From assembly GCF_018138145.1 (NCBI RefSeq), contig NZ_CP073104.1, positions 4,097,001-4,161,000 on the forward strand: a stretch of DNA of 64,000 nt, in the 5' to 3' direction. The stretch is from Pseudomonas sp. SCA2728.1_7. GTDB lineage: Bacteria > Pseudomonadota > Gammaproteobacteria > Pseudomonadales > Pseudomonadaceae. The notes beneath the pieces are model-generated. The model was not told where the DNA came from. It did not search any database and was given only the letters and a program-made list of their open reading frames with translations. Within the stretch, counting starts at the first letter, position 1. Each line of letters starts with the position of its first letter. Below are positions 58,597 through 64,000 of this stretch, piece by piece. Both the position numbers and the translations under genes were made by a program.

Positions 58597-60279
58597 ATGG
58601 ATATCAAACGCACGATCCTGATCGTCGCCCTGGCAATCGTGGCCTACGTTATGGTCCTTAAATGGAACCAGGACTATGGTCAGGCTGCCCTGCCGACTCA
58701 GAATGTTGCTTCCAGTACGACTACATCCGGTTTGCCGGACACCGCCACTGGCAATAATGCTGCCGCCAGTGACGATATTCCGCGCGCCGCTAGCGATACC
58801 AGCGCACCTGCCGAAACGCCGGTAGCCGCCAGCAAGGATCTGATCCAGATCAAAACCGATGTGCTCGATCTCGCGATCGATCCACAAGGTGGCGATGTCG
58901 CTCAACTGACCTTGCCTCTGTATCCGCGTCGTCAGGATCGTCCTGATGTCCCGTTCCAGCTGTTCGATAACGGCGGCGAACGTGTTTATCTGGCCCAAAG
59001 CGGTCTGATCGGCACCAACGGCCCGGATGCAAATCCGGCCGGTCGTCCGGTCTACTCCGCGGAGAAGAAGACTTATCAACTGGCTGACGGTCAGGACCAA
59101 CTGGTCGTCGACCTGAAGTTCAGCAAGGACGGCGTCAATTACATCAAGCGTTTCACCCTGAAACGCGGCCTGTATGACGTAGCCGTTTCCTACATTGTGG
59201 ATAACCAGAGCGCTCAGCCCTGGAACGGCGCAATGTTTGCTCAGTTGAAGCGCGACAACAGCGCTGATCCTTCGTCCACGACTGCTACTGGCACCGCGAC
59301 TTACTTGGGCGCTGCCCTGTGGACAAGTTCGGAGCCGTACAAGAAAGTGTCCATGAAGGACATGGACAAGGCACAGCTGAAAGAAACCGTCACTGGTGGT
59401 TGGGTAGCCTGGCTGCAACACTACTTCGTGACCGCGTGGATTCCGGCCAAGGGCGAAAACAACATCGTCCAGACCCGTAAAGACAGCAAAGGCAACTACA
59501 TCATCGGTTACACCGGTCCGACACTGACCGCTGCACCGGGTGCCAAAGTTGAAACCAGCGCTGTGCTGTACGCCGGTCCGAAAAGCCAGGCTGTACTGAA
59601 AGAGTTGTCCCCAGGTCTGGAACTGACCGTCGACTACGGCATTCTGTGGTTCATTGCCCAGCCAATCTTCTGGCTGCTGCAACACATCCACGCCATTGTC
59701 GGAAACTGGGGCTGGTCGATCATCTTCCTGACCATGCTGATCAAGGGTCTGTTCTTCCCTCTGTCGGCTGCCAGCTACAAATCGATGGCGCGCATGCGTG
59801 CCGTTGCACCGAAACTGGCTGCTCTAAAAGAGCAACATGGCGATGATCGGCAGAAAATGTCGCAAGCCATGATGGAGCTGTACAAGAAAGAGAAGATCAA
59901 TCCGCTGGGTGGTTGCTTGCCGATCCTCGTGCAGATGCCGGTTTTCCTTTCGCTGTACTGGGTTCTGCTGGAAAGCGTGGAAATGCGCCAGGCGCCATTC
60001 ATGCTGTGGATCACTGACCTGTCGATCAAGGATCCGTTCTTCATTCTGCCGATCATCATGGGCGCAACCATGTTCATCCAGCAGCAGCTGAACCCGACTC
60101 CGCCGGATCCGATGCAGGCGAAGGTCATGAAAATGATGCCAATCATCTTCACCTTCTTCTTCCTGTGGTTCCCGGCAGGTCTGGTGCTGTACTGGGTTGT
60201 GAACAACTGCCTGTCGATTGCACAACAGTGGTACATCACGCGTAAGATCGAAGCGGCGACGAAAAAAGCCGAGGCGTAA
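58597..60279 (+). CDS. yidC: Membrane protein insertase YidC
   Basis: Inserts proteins into the inner membrane, with or without SecYEG. The 560-aa protein has an N-terminal signal anchor (IKRTILIVALAIVAYVMVLK), a low-complexity Thr/Ala linker, a large periplasmic domain (residues about 80-350), then the conserved Oxa1 core: IFWLLQHIHAIVGNWGWSII, FPLSAASYKSMARMRAVAPK, NPLGGCLPILVQMPVFLSLY and a last transmembrane pair before the basic tail KIEAATKKAEA. ATG 58597. A DnaA box lies inside (59196-59204). Confidence 0.97.
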   Translation: MDIKRTILIVALAIVAYVMVLKWNQDYGQAALPTQNVASSTTTSGLPDTATGNNAAASDDIPRAASDTSAPAETPVAASKDLIQIKTDVLDLAIDPQGGDVAQLTLPLYPRRQDRPDVPFQLFDNGGERVYLAQSGLIGTNGPDANPAGRPVYSAEKKTYQLADGQDQLVVDLKFSKDGVNYIKRFTLKRGLYDVAVSYIVDNQSAQPWNGAMFAQLKRDNSADPSSTTATGTATYLGAALWTSSEPYKKVSMKDMDKAQLKETVTGGWVAWLQHYFVTAWIPAKGENNIVQTRKDSKGNYIIGYTGPTLTAAPGAKVETSAVLYAGPKSQAVLKELSPGLELTVDYGILWFIAQPIFWLLQHIHAIVGNWGWSIIFLTMLIKGLFFPLSAASYKSMARMRAVAPKLAALKEQHGDDRQKMSQAMMELYKKEKINPLGGCLPILVQMPVFLSLYWVLLESVEMRQAPFMLWITDLSIKDPFFILPIIMGATMFIQQQLNPTPPDPMQAKVMKMMPIIFTFFFLWFPAGLVLYWVVNNCLSIAQQWYITRKIEAATKKAEA

Positions 60280-60303
60280 CTTGCACTGTGGATAACACCA
60301 CTC

Positions 60304-60329
60304 AAAACGCCCCCTAGTGGGGCGTTTTG
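60304..60329. terminator. Hairpin terminator between yidC and mnmE
   Basis: AAAACGCCCC-ctag-TGGGGCGTTTT is a palindromic GC stem with A and T flanks. An exact DnaA box (60287-60295) lies just before it. Confidence 0.75.
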
Positions 60330-60360
60330 CTATCTGCCACTTTTGTCTGGATTCCGGTTT

Positions 60361-61731
60361 ATGAGCACACCTCGTGAAACCATCGCCGCCGTTGCCACCG
60401 CTCAAGGTCGTGGTGGTGTGGGCATCGTCCGTATTTCCGGGCCGTTGGCCAGTGTCGCGGCAAAAGCGATCAGCGGCCGCGAACTGAAACCGCGTTACAC
60501 CCATTACGGGCCGTTTTTCAGCGAAGACCAGCAAGTCCTCGATGAAGGTCTGGCGCTGTATTTCCCGGGGCCAAACTCGTTCACCGGCGAAGACGTGCTG
60601 GAACTGCAAGGCCACGGCGGCCCGATCGTTCTGGACATGTTGCTCAAGCGCTGCCTGGAACTGGGTTGCCGTTTGGCGCGTCCGGGTGAATTCAGCGAAC
60701 GCGCCTTCCTCAATGACAAACTCGACCTGGCCCAGGCCGAGGCGATTGCCGATTTGATCGAAGCCAGTTCTGCACAGGCCGCGCGTAATGCTCTGCGTTC
60801 TCTGCAGGGTGCGTTTTCCCAGCGTGTGCATAACTTGACCGAACAGCTGATCGGTTTGCGTATCTACGTCGAAGCTGCCATCGACTTTCCGGAAGAAGAA
60901 ATCGACTTCCTCGCCGATGGCCATGTGCTGAGCATGCTCGACAAAGTCCGTGATGAGTTATCCACAGTATTGCGCGAAGCCGGGCAGGGCGCGTTGTTGC
61001 GTGATGGCATGACCGTGGTGATTGCCGGGCGTCCGAATGCCGGTAAATCCAGCCTGCTGAATGCGTTGGCCGGTCGCGAAGCTGCAATCGTGACTGAGAT
61101 TGCCGGCACCACGCGAGATATCCTGCGCGAACATATCCACATTGACGGCATGCCGCTGCACGTTGTCGATACTGCAGGTTTGCGTGATACCGATGATCAT
61201 GTGGAAAAGATCGGCGTTGAACGGGCGTTGAAAGCCATTGGCGAGGCAGATCGGGTGTTGCTGGTGGTCGATGCGACCGCTCCGGAAGCACTTGATCCGT
61301 TTGCCCTGTGGCCTGAATTCCTCGAAACCCGGCCAGATCCGGCCAAAGTTACTTTGATCCGCAACAAGGCCGATCTAACGGGCGAAGCCATTGTTTTGGA
61401 AACCAGCGAAGACGGGCACGTGACGATCAGCCTCAGCGCCAAGTCGGCCGGTGAAGGTCTGGACTTGCTGCGCGATCATCTCAAGGCCTGCATGGGTTAC
61501 GAGCAAACGTCGGAAAGCAGCTTCAGTGCACGTCGTCGCCATCTCGAGGCTCTGCGCCATGCCAGTGCCGCGCTGGAACACGGCCGTGCGCAGCTGACAT
61601 TGGCGGGTGCCGGTGAATTGCTCGCCGAAGATTTGCGTCAGGCCCAGCATTCTCTGGGTGAAATCACCGGGGCTTTCAGCTCTGATGATCTGCTGGGAAG
61701 AATCTTTTCCAGCTTTTGCATCGGCAAATAA
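60361..61731 (+). CDS. mnmE: tRNA modification GTPase MnmE (TrmE)
   Basis: Works with MnmG to place 5-carboxymethylaminomethyl on U34 of certain tRNAs. The 456-aa protein has an N-terminal THF-binding domain ([20 protein letters not shown]), a helical domain, a G domain with [14 protein letters not shown] (near 223-236), [17 protein letters not shown] and NKAD, and the C-terminal catalytic Cys in FSSFCIGK. I choose ATG 60361 ([11 protein letters not shown]); an upstream start adds only MSGFRF. Confidence 0.97.
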   Translation: MSTPRETIAAVATAQGRGGVGIVRISGPLASVAAKAISGRELKPRYTHYGPFFSEDQQVLDEGLALYFPGPNSFTGEDVLELQGHGGPIVLDMLLKRCLELGCRLARPGEFSERAFLNDKLDLAQAEAIADLIEASSAQAARNALRSLQGAFSQRVHNLTEQLIGLRIYVEAAIDFPEEEIDFLADGHVLSMLDKVRDELSTVLREAGQGALLRDGMTVVIAGRPNAGKSSLLNALAGREAAIVTEIAGTTRDILREHIHIDGMPLHVVDTAGLRDTDDHVEKIGVERALKAIGEADRVLLVVDATAPEALDPFALWPEFLETRPDPAKVTLIRNKADLTGEAIVLETSEDGHVTISLSAKSAGEGLDLLRDHLKACMGYEQTSESSFSARRRHLEALRHASAALEHGRAQLTLAGAGELLAEDLRQAQHSLGEITGAFSSDDLLGRIFSSFCIGK

Positions 61732-61733
61732 CA

Positions 61734-61770
61734 AAAAGGGGCTGTGGAAATTTATCCACAGCCCCTTCTT
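61734..61770. terminator. Bidirectional terminator after mnmE with an embedded DnaA box
   Basis: AAAAAGGGGCTGTGG pairs with CCACAGCCCCTTCTT. The right arm includes part of an exact DnaA box (61752-61760). It separates the convergent mnmE and TonB-receptor genes. Confidence 0.8.
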
Positions 61771-61774
61771 CGTT

Positions 61775-64000
61775 TTACCAATTGTAAGAGACCGTACCGA
61801 GCAAGGTGCGGTCTTCACCCCAGTAGCAGCGACCGGCATCGTTGCATCCCGACACATACTCCTTGTCGAACAGGTTTTTCGCGTTCAGGTCGACGCTCCA
61901 GTGCGTGTCGATCTGATAGCCGATCGCCGCATCTACCAACGTGACATCGCCGGCATCGAGCTTTCCGTACAGAGAAGGCGAGGTGTAAGCGAAGGCACTG
62001 TCGAAATAACGCACACCGCCCCCCACATACAGACCTTTCAGATCGCCATCGAGGAAACGGTATTTCGCCCAGACCGACGCCTGATTACGTGGCACGCCGG
62101 TCATTTGATGGCCTTTGACCAATGACGTCGCGGCATCCTTGGTAATGCGCGCATCGGTGTAGGTATAAGCGGCAGTAACATTGAGGTTCTGGGTCAGGTT
62201 GCTGTTCAGTTCCAGTTCCACACCTTTGGAACGGCTTTCGCCGACCTGACGATAGGTCGACGTGGTCGAATCGAAGTAGGTGTCGTCCTTTTTGCGCAAG
62301 TCATACACCGACGCGGTGAACGCAGTATCCCAGCCGATCGGTTCGTACTTCAGGCCCACTTCATATTGGCTGCTGGTGATCGGGTCGAGCGGAGTGCCGG
62401 CATTGGAAATCTGCTGCACCGGTACGAACGAGGTGGAGTAGCTGACATACGGCGTCATGCCGTTGTCGAACTGGTACATCACCCCACCTTGATAAGTGAA
62501 TTTCTTGTCCTCGGAGCTGATGTTGCTGCCCTTGGCCACCTTGTCGCGGAAATCACTGTCGACCCAGTCCTGACGGCCACCGAGCAGGAACAGCCAATGG
62601 TCGTACTTGCTCTGGATCTGTGCATAAACCCCTTTCATCTGTTGCTCAAGCAAGGTGTTTTGCACCGCGATCGGCGTGGTCGGGTCGCGCAGGTAAACCG
62701 GGTTATACACATCGATCGGCCCGACGATGCCGGCATTCCAGTCCTGATTGAACGAAGTACGATCGTAGCTGGCGCCGAACAGCACGGTGTTTTCCAGCTC
62801 ACCGAGCTGGAATTTGCCTTCCAGTTGGTTATCCAGCGAATACACCATCGATTTGTTGTAGCGATCGTAGGCCGTCATGTTCAGGCGTGTGCCGAAACCG
62901 GCATTGTTGAGGTTGCCTGGCCAGGTTTCGTGGCGGGTAATGCGCGACTGCATGTAGCGCGAGTTCTGGCGGAACTGCCAGTCGTCGTTGAATGAGTGGC
63001 TGAATTCGTAACCGGTGCTCCAGGTTTCCCGCTCGAAAGTGTTCCAGTCCGGGTCGCCGAGCATGGTGTCCTTGGATAACTTGCCGTTGGGGTTTGTCAG
63101 CAAAGTCCCGGCCGCCGGTAGGCCAAGTTCCATGTTGGTGTGATCCTTCTGGTAGTTGGCCAGCAGGGTCAGGGTGTTGAAGTCGTCGATATTCAGGGTC
63201 AGCGAAGGGGCGATGTAGAGGCGGTCATCCGGGACGTGATCGGTCTGGGTGTCGGCCTTGCGACCGAGCATGACGATGCGCCCGAGAATGTTGCCGCTGT
63301 CGTTGAGTGGCCCCGACACGTCGACGCCGATCTGCCGACGGTTGTTCGAGCCATAGCCCAGTTGCACTTCGCCTTGCGGTGCAGCGGTTGGCCGTTTGCT
63401 CACCAGATTGACCAGGCCGCCGGGGGCGTTTTCGCCGTACAGCAGAGAAGACGGGCCGCGGAAAATCTCCACTCGCTCAAGACCGTAAGGCTCGGTACTG
63501 GTGTCATAGCGGTTTCCTTGCACACGGAGTCCATCGCGCAGCAGGCCGTAGCCGTAATCGGTGGCGTTGAAACCGCGAATGAAAAACAGATCGCCGGCCA
63601 GACTGTCGCCGGCGGCAAACGGAGGAGCAAAGATCCCCGGCACGTAGCCAAGCACCTCGGTGAGCGTCTGAGATTTCTGATCTTTCATGCGTTGCGCGGT
63701 TACGACTGACACCGAGCGCGGCGTTTCCGACAACGGCGTGCTGGTTTTCGTACCGATCCGGCTGTTCTGCGCTTTATAGCCGACGTCGGCGGCGTAATCG
63801 AGATTCATCGGGTTAGCCAACTCACCGTTGATGTTGGTCGGGGCCAGCTCCAGTGAATCGCCGTTCGGCAGTGCCTGCAGAATGTAGCTGCCCGGCGCCT
63901 GCGGTACGGCTTGCAACCCCGAGCCTTGCAGCAGTTGGGCGAATCCCTGGTCGACGGTGAAGTTGCCGTTCAGCCCGGCGCTGCGCAAACGGCTGGTCTG
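61775..64000 (-). CDS. TonB-dependent siderophore receptor with N-terminal STN signalling domain (5' end outside window)
   Basis: An outer-membrane ferric-siderophore receptor of the FpvA type. The visible 741 codons begin inside an STN domain (NGNFTVDQGFAQLLQGSGLQ), which in such receptors signals to an anti-sigma factor. A plug follows (TPRSVSVVTAQRMKDQKSQT; EIFRGPSSLLYGENAPGGLVN), then a 22-strand barrel, ending in the aromatic RTLLGTVSYNW. The ligand cannot be read from the sequence; pyoverdine or another hydroxamate is possible. The signal peptide and any Fur box or sigma/anti-sigma genes lie beyond base 64000. It converges on mnmE. Confidence 0.92.
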   Translation of the reverse strand, partial: QTSRLRSAGLNGNFTVDQGFAQLLQGSGLQAVPQAPGSYILQALPNGDSLELAPTNINGELANPMNLDYAADVGYKAQNSRIGTKTSTPLSETPRSVSVVTAQRMKDQKSQTLTEVLGYVPGIFAPPFAAGDSLAGDLFFIRGFNATDYGYGLLRDGLRVQGNRYDTSTEPYGLERVEIFRGPSSLLYGENAPGGLVNLVSKRPTAAPQGEVQLGYGSNNRRQIGVDVSGPLNDSGNILGRIVMLGRKADTQTDHVPDDRLYIAPSLTLNIDDFNTLTLLANYQKDHTNMELGLPAAGTLLTNPNGKLSKDTMLGDPDWNTFERETWSTGYEFSHSFNDDWQFRQNSRYMQSRITRHETWPGNLNNAGFGTRLNMTAYDRYNKSMVYSLDNQLEGKFQLGELENTVLFGASYDRTSFNQDWNAGIVGPIDVYNPVYLRDPTTPIAVQNTLLEQQMKGVYAQIQSKYDHWLFLLGGRQDWVDSDFRDKVAKGSNISSEDKKFTYQGGVMYQFDNGMTPYVSYSTSFVPVQQISNAGTPLDPITSSQYEVGLKYEPIGWDTAFTASVYDLRKKDDTYFDSTTSTYRQVGESRSKGVELELNSNLTQNLNVTAAYTYTDARITKDAATSLVKGHQMTGVPRNQASVWAKYRFLDGDLKGLYVGGGVRYFDSAFAYTSPSLYGKLDAGDVTLVDAAIGYQIDTHWSVDLNAKNLFDKEYVSGCNDAGRCYWGEDRTLLGTVSYNW

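Overview
This window is chromosomal DNA from a Pseudomonas of the fluorescens group. Protein sequences and gene order closely resemble those I recall from P. aeruginosa and P. putida. The AmpDh2-KinB/AlgB-Ivy-GltP block corresponds to the PA5478-PA5485 area. The aroE-hemF-qor-tsaC-dprA-LysM-def-fmt-rsmB-trkA-PilZ-lpxL-tag-glyQS-gmhB-plsC-gyrB-recF-dnaN-dnaA-oriC-rpmH-rnpA-yidD-yidC-mnmE series is the classic pseudomonad origin region. Base composition and codon use look even throughout. I see no prophage, insertion sequence, CRISPR array, rRNA or tRNA.

Layout. 1-7.0 kb: a lipoprotein amidase (cut by the window edge), a CSS-EAL c-di-GMP phosphodiesterase, the KinB/AlgB two-component system, and a divergent run of three small envelope genes ending in an Ivy-type lysozyme inhibitor. 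7.0-21.1 kb: transporters and envelope functions, namely GltP, an SpmA/SpmB-like protein, a second Mla-like lipid transport operon (permease with STAS domain, ATPase, MCE protein, lipoprotein), a DUF5924 protein, an anchored M16 peptidase, a Na/Pi transporter, TerC and a CitMHS citrate transporter. 21.4-28.2 kb: small redox or accessory genes, then a choline-O-sulfate cluster (LysR regulator, choline sulfatase, choline-binding protein, SulP transporter). 28.3-46.1 kb: housekeeping genes. 46.3-50.9 kb: an accessory insert with a divergent histidine kinase/response regulator pair and a large DUF6311 membrane protein. 51-61.7 kb: gyrB-recF-dnaN-dnaA on the minus strand, oriC, then rpmH-rnpA-yidD-yidC-mnmE on the plus strand. 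61.8-64 kb: a TonB-dependent siderophore receptor, cut by the window edge.

The most interesting non-coding signals are: (1) a full sigma-54 promoter layout (19-bp palindrome, IHF consensus, -24/-12 element) between algB and the lysozyme-inhibitor operon, which suggests AlgB may drive that operon; (2) about 24 exact 9-mer DnaA boxes from 23 to 62 kb and none in the first 23 kb; (3) a 26-codon leader reading frame whose start region carries a Crc/Hfq-type CA motif, ahead of the citrate transporter; (4) a structured leader ending in a strong intrinsic terminator 130 bp before gltP; (5) seven REP doublets in two architectures. All family assignments come from reading the translated sequence. No database search was run.
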